Below are positions 1 through 9,626 of a stretch of DNA of 64,000 bases, in pieces (position 1 is the stretch's first letter; each line of letters starts with the position of its first letter). Source of the DNA: Saccharomyces uvarum (Eukaryota; Ascomycota; Saccharomycetes; Saccharomycetales; Saccharomycetaceae); contig OX365935.1 in the NCBI GenBank assembly GCA_947243795.1, positions 1 through 64,000 of the forward strand, in the 5' to 3' direction. The translations under genes were made by a program, and so were the position numbers. The notes below the pieces were generated by a model. It made no database searches. It was not told the DNA's origin and worked only from the letters and a program-made list of their open reading frames with translations.

Positions 1-476
1 CCCCACACCCACACCACACCACACACACCCACACCACACCCACACCACACCCACACCACACCCACACCCACACACCCACCACACCCACACCCACACCACA
101 CCACACCCACACCACACCCACACACCACACCACACACCACACCCACACCCACACCCACACACCACACCCACACCCCACACCCACACACCACACCCACACC
201 CACACCACCACACCCACACCACACCACACCCACACACCACACCCACACACCACACCCACACCCACACCCACACCCACACCCACACCACACCCACACCCAC
301 ACCCACACCACACCCACACACCACACCCACACCCACACACCACACCCACACCACACCACACCACACCACACCCACACCCACACCCACACACCACACCCCA
401 CACCCACACCCACACACCACACCACACCCACACCCACACACCACACCCACACACCACACCCACACCCACACACACT
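1..476. repeat. Telomeric C1-3A repeat tract (left chromosome end)
   Basis: The first ~476 bases consist almost only of CA, CCA and CCCA units in irregular order. This is the C-rich strand of Saccharomyces TG1-3 telomeric DNA, and its orientation places the chromosome end at position 1. It passes directly into unique C/A-rich sequence, so no Y' element separates it from the X-type region. The irregular units exclude an ordinary CA microsatellite. Confidence 0.97.
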
Positions 477-913
477 CCATCTCATCTATCATTACCACCC
501 ACACACCCCACGAACCTCACCACTTAACACCCTGCTACATTCACACCTTCCCACCACATTTCTGTCAGTTTATCCCTCCACATCGAACCCCCACCCCTCG
601 AATACCATATTGGCCTCCCTAACTCTTCCATACGACATGTCTACATACCACACTCACTACCACTCATATCATACTTACCATCTGGGTAACACCTCCATCT
701 CCAATACCATGTGCATCACCATATATCAGCACAATCCTCACCCTCTATACTATTACCCTCCATACCAACCAACCAACCAACCAACTTACTATCACACACC
801 ATCTCCCTACCTATATCACCCATTCTCAATATCATACACCATTACCCTACCTCAATATCTCCATAATATCTCCAACTATCGAAACATATATATAAACATA
901 CACATTCAAACGT

Positions 914-955
914 AAACAAATCAACCTAAACAAATCAACCTAAACAAATCAACCT
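914..955. repeat. 14-bp tandem repeat, three copies
   Basis: The unit AAACAAATCAACCT occurs three times head to tail at 914-927, 928-941 and 942-955. Degenerate single relatives occur near 1200 and 1365. It is a local minisatellite inside the X-type region. Confidence 0.9.
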
Positions 956-1137
956 AAACACACAAACATATACACCACACCCCTCCACAATATCATATAC
1001 CATGCATTATATATCACCCATCTACCTACCTTCCACCACTATTCTCAACACCATACACCATACTTCAATATCCTACTACTCTAAACATAATATCACAAAC
1101 CACTATTCTCAATATCTTATACCATCACATACTCCTA

Positions 1138-3470
1138 CGGACGCTAAATGTAATACCATATAACACTACCCTAACCACTACTCTCCAACCGTCCAAACGT
1201 AAACAAATCAACGTAAACACCACACTCCTCCATAATTCACCCTAACCACTCTCCATATCCCATACCATATATCATAATATCGTCTCTCTCCATATATACC
1301 ATCTTATCACTCCCTATATATCATATACCACCACATACTCATACGGACGCTAACATACATATCGAATCCTAAACAAACAATCCTAAACACCACACCCCTC
1401 CATATAATAATACCATATCACCACTTATCATCACTCTCTTCCTACATCCCATCCCATATATCATAATACCATACCACACCACCACTCTCTGCATAATATC
1501 GACATACTATATTATCCTGACTACTTCTGCTATAATTGATACGCGCACTCCTACGGACGCTAAAATATAATACCACCACATATCCTACTTCAATACCCAT
1601 CTACTATCAACTTATCATCACTCTCCATTACTCCCCCATACTATCGTACTATATACCACATTCCATATATCAGATACTAATACCTACACAATATACCATA
1701 TACCATTCTACATTACCCTCAATGCATATTATAATACCACCACATACTCACACAGACACTAAATATAATACAAATCACATACAAACCAACTATAATTCTT
1801 AAACTTCCCACTCTCACATTCTATATTTTTATATTTTCTCACAATTTCTACCCTTTTACCCAATATACATACCCAACTATAAATCATTATTTCTTAGCCC
1901 CACTCCAACCACCAATTATATACCTAAACTACCTCAATCTATGATCGCCCTTTCCCAGCTCTTTCTCTACCATACCACCACATTATCACCATATACGGCA
2001 CGAACCTCAGCACTTAACACCCTGGACATTTTCACATTCGATCCATCGCCCGACCACCAAACTCTGCCCCCCCACTAAATACAATACTCTAAACCATATA
2101 TCAGCTCTAAATATCTCAATATTCTCACATTTGCACTCATACCATCAACTATACATTATCACCCGCACCCCACACTACACACCGCCCATCTATCTACCCC
2201 CACATATCTCAGTATCATTCACCATCACTCTCAATAGAATATCATACCATCGCTCATCCAAATATAATACCATATACCATACTATATACCATACCATCCC
2301 CCATACTATATCACATACTATATAGTATACTATATCCTGATTCCTATTACCACCACATATCTCAATTTCATACCAGCAAACCATTCAATCGCTCTCAATA
2401 GAATATCATATTCCGTCACTCTCTATATATTCTACTACCACCGTATACCCTCACTTTCTCAACATCATATATCACCCATATACCTACCATCTCTCTCCAT
2501 GTATATCATACCATCACTCTCTCTATATTCTAATACCACCGCATAATCATACGGACGCTAAATAAATTATCATGACATACCATACTATATACCTCCTATA
2601 TAATACCATCTCTCTCTCTATCACATACCATCTCTCTCCCCATAATATCATAACTCTACAACCACATCACATACCATATACCATCACTCTCTCTGTATTC
2701 TAATACCACCGCATACTCATCCGGAGGCTAAATATATTCTCATGACGTACCGTATACCTACCATCCTCTCCATAATATCTATATACTATATTATCCTGAC
2801 TACTCCTATATTATATTGAATTCGCACATCCCTACGGACGCTAAGATGTTATATCATATACCAGCACTCTCTATATATTCTTATACTTACCACCATATTA
2901 CAATACCACCACATACTATAACTCATTGCAATATAATATCATCAAAATATCATACCATATATACCATATAATATCTTAACTATCTTAACGCAGCACACCA
3001 TTACTCTACCAATCTTAGAATATAACCTGCACGTATCTCAACAGATGTCAACACATCACCAGTACAACTCTACTGGAACTTTCTACATCATGCCTTACTT
3101 CTTCTCATACCGTCTTACCACTCCCATAATTATTGAATCGCATACTCACACGGATGCATAGAAATATCATCACCACAGCTCTCTCGGAATATCACGTAAA
3201 ATATTGAATTGGCACACTCACACGCATCCCGCACGGAGGCTACAATATCGACACCACCTTCCATCACCGAGATACTCAACCCTCTGACAATTCCCATCTC
3301 TCTTAACCCCTTTTCTTTCACCACCGGATTCTTCTACGGACCTTAATAGCACATCAAATCATTACTACCATATTTATAACATAAAATAGCTACAACCACT
3401 CTTTATATCATCCTACAATTATTGCATGTATTTTATTATCACAGCAGCACACACTCCTACGGACACTAAA
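1138..3470. repeat. Dispersed ACGGACGCTAA motif array
   Basis: The motif tACGGACGCTAa and close variants recur about every 100-300 bp, near 1139, 1337, 1553, 1752, 2553, 2720, 2835, 3149, 3229, 3339 and 3461. It usually follows a CATACTCA or CACTCCT stretch. The spacing and the shared left flank suggest that this part of the X-type region grew by duplication of a 150-200 bp unit that has since decayed. Confidence 0.7.
1827..1837 (+). promoter_or_regulatory. ARS consensus match (possible X-element origin)
   Basis: TTTTATATTTT matches the 11-bp ARS consensus WTTTAYRTTTW at every position and lies in a T-rich stretch within otherwise C/A-rich sequence. Core X elements normally carry an ARS, so a replication origin is plausible. 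I did not find a convincing Abf1 site beside it. Chance matches in AT-rich DNA are common. Confidence 0.45.
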
Positions 3471-3559
3471 AACTCAAATTCCATATTTTACATTTTACTC
3501 TACTTTTTCACTATTCATCAAGCATCTATACGTACATACTTATTAATTCATATAATACT

Positions 3560-3930
3560 ACATAACTACACCTAAACCATAATTTTCCATGCTCTTATGC
3601 CCCGATGACATGAATACAGACCGACAGGACATTGAGCCACTGCAGATACCATCGTTCACCTCACTCATCTTATAGCGTCACTCTTACCACCGCTTACTTA
3701 GCCGCCGAGCTGAAGTACCTTGCATGTGCGGTTGAACGCATTTTCTCGAGCAGCGCGTTCCGACATGATCATGTGACAGTCATGTGACTATATTAACTAG
3801 ACATTACCCGTTTTCAAAAGACGTTGAAAAACTCCGTATGCACAAAAAAAAAACTCGGCCTGCGGTCCGCACATCGCATTCGCTCTTAAGGGTGTTTACA
3901 ACTTTACAAAGAACATGTAAAACTACCCCA
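3560..3930 (+). repeat. Subtelomeric dispersed repeat, copy A
   Basis: This is the first of three diverged copies of a ~350 bp block; the others are near 7140-7475 (inverted) and 17086-17510. Shared landmarks in order are CATAATTnTCCATGCTC, GACATGAATA, CACCTCACTCATCTTATA, TTAGCCGC, CCTTGCATGTGCGGnTGAACG, TTCTCG and a TGATCATGTGACAGTCATGTGAC stretch. Its last ~60 bp (about 3864-3926) also resemble the inverted-repeat arms around the tRNA-Ser gene. Confidence 0.85.
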
Positions 3931-3960
3931 GAAAAAAAATCATAACGCAACTTGCTATGG

Positions 3961-5823
3961 TCAACGGTTACCATTTGCTAGCAAATTACTTACGCTGATG
4001 CATTGCAGTTCGTTGTTGATGACCAATCTCTGGCGAGATTCATCAAAGTGCGTTCCAAATCCTCCATCATGGGAACCTGGGTCGGTCATGCCCATTGGAG
4101 ATGGGCCCCACGAAGGCGTATAGCAAACTTCGTCCCAATTGCATTGCCTCTCACAGCGGTAATTTAGCTCAATCCACCCTAGAGATTCGATTAAGCCGTC
4201 GACAGCGGCACGAGCCGTTTCAACATGCTTTTTCAAGTCACTAGAAGTTGTATTATCTTTCATAAAAGAGTAAACTTCAGGTATCAGTAAATCATTCACT
4301 TTATAAACGACATCAACAATTTCTCTGACAACGCTGACAGTGGATGACCAAATCAAAAAGTCCGCATCCGTTTTCAAGTCCTGGTATGGACTCGCATATT
4401 GGTAGATAGCAAAATCTTTCCCGCTACCGAATTGATCACTGTTGTTACTTGCCGCCTCAAATCGCAGACAAAAGTTTAACGTGAGTGCTGTCGCATTGAT
4501 GGCAACTGACTCATTAAAATCTCCATCGCTGGTCAGTATGTTACTCACAGATTTTAGTAGTGGCGCAAACTTATTAACAAGCTCATCCAATGCCAGCTGC
4601 CAATCCATACTTTGGGAGGCATCAAAACCTACTTTCAAAGCCCTCTCTAGGTCATCAACCATCTCCAATTGTTTTTCCCATGTCATTCCATCGTTGAGTA
4701 ATCTTCTGTTGTTAGGATCGGGATTGATGTAAGTCCTGTTTATGCCACTCACTAAGTGCCTGTAGTCAAGATGAATTCGATGCTCCCCATGGTCATGGGC
4801 TGCACCCGCTCTTATACAATTGAAACTCTCAACGGCGTTGAAATTAGACAAAACTTGCTCCCAACCATCTTCCCTGTCAAGAATCGCTTTTTGGTCATGC
4901 GTTAGCTGATCTTCAACAAGGTTTCCGTTCTTATCTAGAGGCCAACCCTCTTCCTTTGATATGACGGTAGGTGATGGCAGATCCAGGTACTGGTTCGGAT
5001 GGACCATGTCTAACATAGAGACGAGCTCGACATTATCAGACGAGAAATCACACAAAACCACTTCAAAGCCGACCTCTACTCTGATAATTCCATCTAGTCC
5101 AAATGGTTTCCCCCATTTACATATTCTGGCTGCGTAGAGTCGTTCTGCCATTCGCTCGTTTTCATCGTCATCTGGAAGGTTCAGTTTCTTCTTGATAACA
5201 TTTGATAGCATTAGCTGCGTATCCATTTCTCCTGAGTCAGTTTTCGCAGCAGAAGCTCCATCAAGATAGAGAAATTTGTTGAGGTCCCGCGCTGCTCTAT
5301 AAGTAAGCATCTTTTGTGAACTCGGACCCTGTTCGTCGGGTGGTGGCCCCTTTGGATGATTACCATGTGTGCCATTGCCGAACCTTCCATGCTTTCTTTT
5401 CAAAGATTTTCTTCCATAGGATGGTGACTTCAAGCCGAAAGCGTAGCTGAACTCGTGGTCCATAGCTAGCCATTCGAAAGTAGTTGGCACTCTAGATCCG
5501 GCATGGTACATTAAAGTTCCCTTGGGGATTACGGCGGGGAAATAAGATACACCAAGAGGATGTATATCTGATGGAGATTGTCTTAAAGCAGCTCGGATGG
5601 AATTGAAAATAGCTGTGCTGTTATCAAAATCAATGTCTCTAACAAATTCATGGTAATTATCCCATCGTATAGAAGGTGCACCTGCGACTTTAATTGCAGA
5701 TTCGTTATGTGGTAGGGCAGTCGATACTATGCTATAATATCTAGATAACTTCCAGCAGAAACCAAACAGGACAATCAGCAGTACGCCTATGGTGATTGAG
5801 ACACATTGACGATAGAATATCAT
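3961..5823 (-). CDS. YOR389W/YPL277C-like predicted type II membrane protein
   Basis: A 620-codon intact gene starting at the ATG at 5823. Residues ~7-27 form one hydrophobic segment after a short basic N-terminus, so a signal anchor with a lumenal or extracellular body is expected. The body has several NxS/T sites and a Gly/Pro-rich basic stretch around residues 140-170. I recognise it as the subtelomeric YOR389W/YPL277C family, whose molecular function is unknown; the call rests on remembered sequence. In S. cerevisiae the family sits beside FEX1/FEX2 and HSP33/HSP32 at chromosome ends. Here it is the most telomere-proximal gene. An Aft1/2-type TGCACCC lies 171 bp upstream. Confidence 0.7.
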   Translation of the reverse strand: MIFYRQCVSITIGVLLIVLFGFCWKLSRYYSIVSTALPHNESAIKVAGAPSIRWDNYHEFVRDIDFDNSTAIFNSIRAALRQSPSDIHPLGVSYFPAVIPKGTLMYHAGSRVPTTFEWLAMDHEFSYAFGLKSPSYGRKSLKRKHGRFGNGTHGNHPKGPPPDEQGPSSQKMLTYRAARDLNKFLYLDGASAAKTDSGEMDTQLMLSNVIKKKLNLPDDDENERMAERLYAARICKWGKPFGLDGIIRVEVGFEVVLCDFSSDNVELVSMLDMVHPNQYLDLPSPTVISKEEGWPLDKNGNLVEDQLTHDQKAILDREDGWEQVLSNFNAVESFNCIRAGAAHDHGEHRIHLDYRHLVSGINRTYINPDPNNRRLLNDGMTWEKQLEMVDDLERALKVGFDASQSMDWQLALDELVNKFAPLLKSVSNILTSDGDFNESVAINATALTLNFCLRFEAASNNSDQFGSGKDFAIYQYASPYQDLKTDADFLIWSSTVSVVREIVDVVYKVNDLLIPEVYSFMKDNTTSSDLKKHVETARAAVDGLIESLGWIELNYRCERQCNWDEVCYTPSWGPSPMGMTDPGSHDGGFGTHFDESRQRLVINNELQCISVSNLLANGNR

Positions 5824-6252
5824 TATTTATCCAAGCAACGATGAATGGATTCTTCAAGAGCTGAGTTCATAGATTTTTTTTTTGAAAAAATAATCCTTTT
5901 TTTATCTTTCTAATACCTTTCCTCTTTAATACTGAAGGGGCGCAAGTTTCCTTTTTTATTTATTTTGTTTTTAGTTTTTCTCTTGGCAAATTTTGCACCC
6001 CAGTCATTTTTACGTAGTTCGCTGCGGCTGCTTACAGCAGCATCTCACTTTGTCCCGAGAACGGTTGTTACTTGTCTTTGGTATGGTGTCAAGACACTGT
6101 CATTTTGGAATCGGGCATATTCTCACCAGGAAAGCACCGATTGTAGAACTTCGAGTAAAAAATTCATGCCACTAATAACAAGTACCTGGCGTTATGCGGA
6201 ATATACTACTCTTGGACTAATTGCTTGTTAACTAGAGCATGGGGAAACCATT
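5824..6252. other. 5' region of the YOR389W-like gene
   Basis: A 430 bp gap between the gene and the first delta LTR. It has T-rich promoter-like runs at 5874-5965 and one Aft-type box at 5994. Short open frames at 5965-6231 show no family features. Nothing else was recognised. Confidence 0.5.
5994..6000 (+). promoter_or_regulatory. Aft1/Aft2-type iron-response box
   Basis: TGCACCC matches the Aft consensus core (YRCACCC) and lies 171 bp upstream of the minus-strand ATG at 5823. A 7-mer occurs by chance every ~16 kb, so this box alone is weak. The same box occurs before FIT and ARN1 in this window. Confidence 0.4.
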
Positions 6253-6586
6253 TGAGAATTGTATGAATCTGGTGATAATTGTTGGGATTCCATTGTTCGT
6301 GAGGCAATAATATTATGTATATAGATTATACTAGAAGTTCTCCTCGAGGATTTGGGAATCCACAAAAAGGAATCTGCAATTTTGCATAATATTATAAATG
6401 ATTCTGTTCCTCTTTTTATATGTTATCGTTCATTGATCCTATTACAATATGAATCCTTGCGTTTCAGCTTCCACTAATTTCGATGACTGTTTCTCAAACT
6501 TTGCGTCATCTTCTTACACCGTATATGATAATATACTAGTAACATAAATACTAGCTATTAGGTGATAGTTGATTTATATTCCAACA
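6253..6586 (-). mobile_element. Solo delta LTR (Ty1/Ty2 family)
   Basis: A near full-length 334 bp LTR in minus orientation. On the minus strand it opens with TGTTGGAATATAAATCAAC and closes near ...GAGAATTGTATG... reversed, in register with the Ty1/Ty2 delta. There is no internal Ty sequence, and the 5-bp flanks do not match, so it is a solo LTR of some age. Its TGTTGG end faces the tRNA-Ser gene. Confidence 0.9.
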
Positions 6587-6622
6587 TATTACCACTTACT
6601 AAACTAACTAATTATCAACAAA

Positions 6623-6693
6623 ATCTTCCACACATCGAATTCACTCATAAAGGTGTAACAGTTTCCCAAAGTGTATAAACGTGTAAATTATAA
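6623..6693 (+). repeat. Inverted-repeat arm 1 flanking tRNA-Ser
   Basis: These 71 bp match the reverse complement of 7140-7210 with about ten mismatches by eye. Both arms begin ATCTTCCA and end ACGTGTAAATTATAA. The same block is recognisable in copy A near 3864-3926, so the arms are pieces of the dispersed subtelomeric repeat in opposite orientations. Confidence 0.85.
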
Positions 6694-6759
6694 CCCTGAA
6701 GCATACTACAATAGGAAATTCCTGAATATGGTCACATGACTGTCTCATAAAGCAAAAAA

Positions 6760-6935
6760 AAGCGGCCACATTTTCTTAAAAAATGCGCAAGAAAGCTGTT
6801 TTTTTGAAGGCACGCTGGCGGGATTTAAGTTGATTTTTTCAAAAGTAGCCCTGGGTAAGGTCCTTTTCTAAAAAATCGATCCTGAGTACCCGCCGGGCGT
6901 GCGTTGCCTTGATTCGGAAATTCCACCTTGGCATC
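6760..6935 (-). repeat. Subtelomeric repeat segment related to copy C
   Basis: This stretch reads as a diverged reverse complement of about 17360-17500. Shared landmarks are GCGGCCACATT, GAAGGCACGC, CAAAAG/CAAAAA, GTACCCGCCGGG and GGAAATTCCACC against GAAATTTCACC. It shows that the repeat family once extended across the tRNA locus. Confidence 0.65.
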
Positions 6936-7017
6936 AGTAGAAGGCCTAACACGTAATAAACTACGTCACGAAACAGCAAAGCCCCCAGCTGTCTAAAAGA
7001 TGAAAAAATAAAAATAA

Positions 7018-7099
7018 CGACAACTGCAGGATTTGAACCTGCGCGGGCAGAGCCCAAAAGATTTCTAATCTTTCGCCTTAACCACTCGGCCAAGTTGCC
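7018..7099 (-). tRNA. tRNA-Ser (AGA)
   Basis: The minus strand reads GGCAACTTGGCCGAGTGG... and ends ...CCTGCAGTTGTCG, an 82-nt class II tRNA. The acceptor stem pairs GGCAACT with AGTTGTC, followed by discriminator G. The anticodon stem AAAGA/TCTTT encloses loop TTAGAAA, giving anticodon AGA. A long variable arm typical of tRNA-Ser is present. The B box reads GGTTCAAATCC. T runs just downstream on the minus strand (TATTTTTATTTTTT, below 7018) serve as the Pol III terminator. It differs slightly from the usual S. cerevisiae copy in the variable and T-arm region. A tRNA gene this near a telomere is uncommon and probably attracted the flanking delta elements. Confidence 0.95.
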
Positions 7100-7139
7100 T
7101 TGTTATTATGAAAGAACCTGCTTTCAATCAGGGCCAGCA

Positions 7140-7210
7140 TTATAATTTACACGTGTATACATTCTGGGGAACTGTCACACATTTATGAGCGAATGCGATG
7201 TTTGGAAGAT
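7140..7210 (-). repeat. Inverted-repeat arm 2 flanking tRNA-Ser
   Basis: The partner of 6623-6693 in opposite orientation, 41 bp upstream of the tRNA 5' end. It is continuous with copy B of the dispersed subtelomeric repeat. Confidence 0.85.
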
Positions 7211-7475
7211 TTAACAGGTGTGGAGAGCACGTTGTGCGGCTTACAGGCCGAAATTTTCTTTTGTAAAAAATTTTCAAGGCTTTTTTGTCACCTGATCATT
7301 TCGTAATGTGCTGTCCGAGAAAATACGTTCAGCCGCACATGCAAGGCACGTCAGCTCGGCGGCTAAGTAAGTGGTAGTCATATATGAGAAGGTATAAGAT
7401 GAGTGAGGTGAACGATGGGAGCATGCGGTGACTCGATGTTCTGTGGGTCTGTATATTCATGTTATCGGTAATAAG
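7140..7475 (-). repeat. Subtelomeric dispersed repeat, copy B (inverted)
   Basis: On the minus strand this block runs GACATGAATA... GTTCACCTCACTCATCTTATA... TTAGCCGCCGAGCTGACGTG CCTTGCATGTGCGGCTGAACG and then TCTCGGACAG, the same landmark order as copies A and C. It ends beside the second delta LTR. Confidence 0.85.
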
Positions 7476-7495
7476 GGTATGCCAGATTATGGTTT

Positions 7496-7825
7496 TGTTG
7501 GAACAAGATTCAACTATTGTCCATCTATTACTAATATATACGGTGTTAAAAGATGACATAAATTACAAGACCAGTAAATTAAGATTCAAACTGTCATCGA
7601 AATTAATGGAACCTGAAGCGCAAGGATTGATATTGTAATAGGGTCAATGAATGATAACATATAAAAAGAGGAACAGAATCATTTATAATACTATGCAAAA
7701 TTGCAGATTCCTTTTTGTGGATTCCTAAATCCATGAGGAGAATCTCTAGTATAGTCTATATACGTAATATTATAACATTGAGAACCAATGGAATCCCAAA
7801 GATCATCATACAACTATAAAGCTCA
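7496..7825 (+). mobile_element. Solo delta LTR (Ty1/Ty2 family)
   Basis: About 330 bp in plus orientation. It opens TGTTGGAACAAGATTCAAC, shares CGGTGTTAAAAGATGACA, GCGCAAGGATTGATA and GCAGATTCCTTTTTGTGG with delta LTRs, and ends ..AAAGCTCA. No internal element or target duplication is seen, so it is an old solo LTR. It points away from the tRNA, head to head with the LTR at 6253-6586. Confidence 0.88.
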
Positions 7826-8475
7826 ATACTATTGAATATTGCCAGTCACGTTGCTCCTTTCTCCTCGATTATTCTTCTGAATGATAAGCCATATCTTAAG
7901 TGCATCGGACATTAATAATTTTAAAACATCACGTATAATAATTGCGCGTATAGCAAAACTAATTAAAGAGAAAAATTGATTTGCAAAGTTCCCGAAAGCA
8001 TTCATGCTCAGGATTACAGAGTATTCAAATAGATAACTGGGTTCTCTTGAACATCGCATGAGGAGTAAATATGTTAATGTAAAAATATTTTTCTGTGCGA
8101 TTCTTTTTATTCGTTTTCAGGGAAATTGCTGTGGCTCGTTTAAAATACCTCGTTACGTTAATGTATATATGACTACGTCATGGAATTTATTTCCATATGG
8201 TAAGCCACGGAACGACCCATCAAGTTGGCTATTTGTGAATTAAACCAAGTAGATGAAAATATAAGTCTTTTGAGGTGCTGCAGATAGTATTCTCGTGGTA
8301 GTCATCGCTAAAAAACAGTGTACATATTATACGAACTATGAACAACTTTAATATTCAATAAGATAAGGATGATAAAATGTTTATGACCGCCTTTGCCTGT
8401 CGTCCCATTTGCTCTTACAGAGATCCCAAGGAGGCATAAATTCTTCAGTTGCAAAAGCAGAATCATGAAATTGCA
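7826..8475. other. Unassigned subtelomeric sequence
   Basis: 650 bp without a recognised gene. Open frames of 76 codons (minus, 7829-8059) and 61 codons (plus, 8058-8243) lack family features and are probably chance. Confidence 0.4.
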
Positions 8476-8634
8476 TTATTCCTTCATTGATGCAACATCT
8501 TCATGGTTTTTATCTTTGATATAATACTCATGCTTGTCGTGATGGTAATACCAGTATCCTGCCATTTTGTCATTAAACACATCGTATAGCATTTTTAAAT
8601 CATCAGGAGCAGTTAATGTTTCAGCACTACACTG
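8476..8634 (-). pseudogene. C-terminal relic of an unrecognised protein
   Basis: The minus strand holds a 52-codon open stretch ending in TAA at 8476-8478. It reads as ordinary soluble protein, e.g. ETLTAPDDLKMLYDVFND followed by MAGYWYYHHDKHEYYIKDK, and is rich in Tyr, His and Asp. No in-frame ATG starts it properly, and the sequence upstream is broken, with other possible fragments up to ~8900. I do not recognise the family. The composition is far from random AT-rich translation, so a decayed gene is likelier than chance. Confidence 0.4.
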
Positions 8635-9626
8635 ATAGTGACACTATTGAGTCAAGATAGCACCTTTTGAAAAACTGATAGTATCATGTTAAAGAATGTC
8701 CGTCACTAGTTACTCCAATTTACAAGACTAGGTGTATATCCTTAGTCACTTATTCCAACAGATTTCGTATATGAAGGCTATTGTTTTATGGCGCTTATGT
8801 GTCTTCGTATGTGGGGGAATGTGAAAACGCCAATTATAGGGGTGCATAGGTGCCTTGAAAACCGTTTACGTGCCTGTGGTACTGCCATTCCGAGATTTGG
8901 ACCCTTGTTCAGAAGCATATTATCATCTAAGTCTATATTCGATATGCTCTAAACAATCATCGAGCAAAAAACAATAAACATGTGTTAGGAGTCTTATACT
9001 GATAACCTGTATGATTTTTTGCACTCAGTGAATTCGTTGATACAATTACGTAATTGTAACCGCTAAAAAATAGCTGGTGTTGAAACGACGGAAACCTCAC
9101 CTCGGTGACGCCAAAAATATTGAGAAAGGGTTGAAGCCACCTAGATGGAAGACTCGTAACATTAATTCTTTTTGCAAATGAGAAAAAGAAAACAATAACT
9201 AATGTAGAGATAGTTTTCTATCACAGCTGCTAATCCTTCTGTAGTCAAAGATAATTCATACCATCCTTTCCCGGAACATAATCATACATCTTGTTGGCCA
9301 CATCATTAAGAGTTTAAAATTGATACTTTAACTCAAGTTTAACTTAGACATCGGCGTATAAAATATGGACTCGAAGAAATATGAAATTGTAATTCGGATA
9401 GTCCTAATCGTGGAATTAAAAATCAAAAAATACTTTTCTACTACACAACAGCTTCCTCTGTTTGTAATATAGTTTTGCCCCTGGTAAGACGAGTATTGTT
9501 TATAACTTCTCAATATGTATATGCGGCGTGAACAATATTTGAACTATCGACAGAAGTCTTATTGAGGTGCCAATAGTCTTTCTTTATGTTTGCCCATTTT
9601 TCAATCATTTAAATAAAGATATACTA
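8635..9626. other. Unassigned, possibly containing gene debris
   Basis: About 1 kb. Minus-strand fragments such as GPNLGMAVPQARKRFSRHL (near 8850-8910) and RWLQPFLNIFGVTEVRFPSF (near 9080-9140) look protein-like but lack continuity. A 61-codon minus frame at 9328-9513 has no features. No gene is called. Confidence 0.3.

Larger units (their letters stand above)
477..3560. repeat. X-element-type subtelomeric region
   Basis: About 3 kb of AT-rich sequence in which the plus strand is strongly biased to C and A. It has many short CATACCATA, ACCACCACA and CTCTCTATAT runs and no credible gene. Saccharomyces core X and its small telomeric repeats have this character. Two CCCTAA (TTAGGG) Tbf1-type sites lie at 1169-1174 and 1240-1245. 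A 14-bp unit repeats three times at 914-955. A block at about 505-545 (cgaacctcaccacttaacac) recurs at about 1995-2035. Exact core-X borders cannot be set by eye. Confidence 0.75.

Noticed and set aside
1-470. CRISPR-like or simple CA microsatellite reading of the first 470 bases
   Set aside because: The irregular C1-3A pattern at the sequence end is yeast telomeric repeat; there are no repeat-spacer units.
610-2384. Open frames of 64-101 codons in the X-type region
   Set aside because: Composed of Thr, Ile, Tyr, His and Pro from CA-rich DNA, with no family features.
6839-7093. 84-codon minus frame beginning MAEWLRRK
   Set aside because: It runs through the tRNA-Ser gene. Such frames are common over tRNA D arms.
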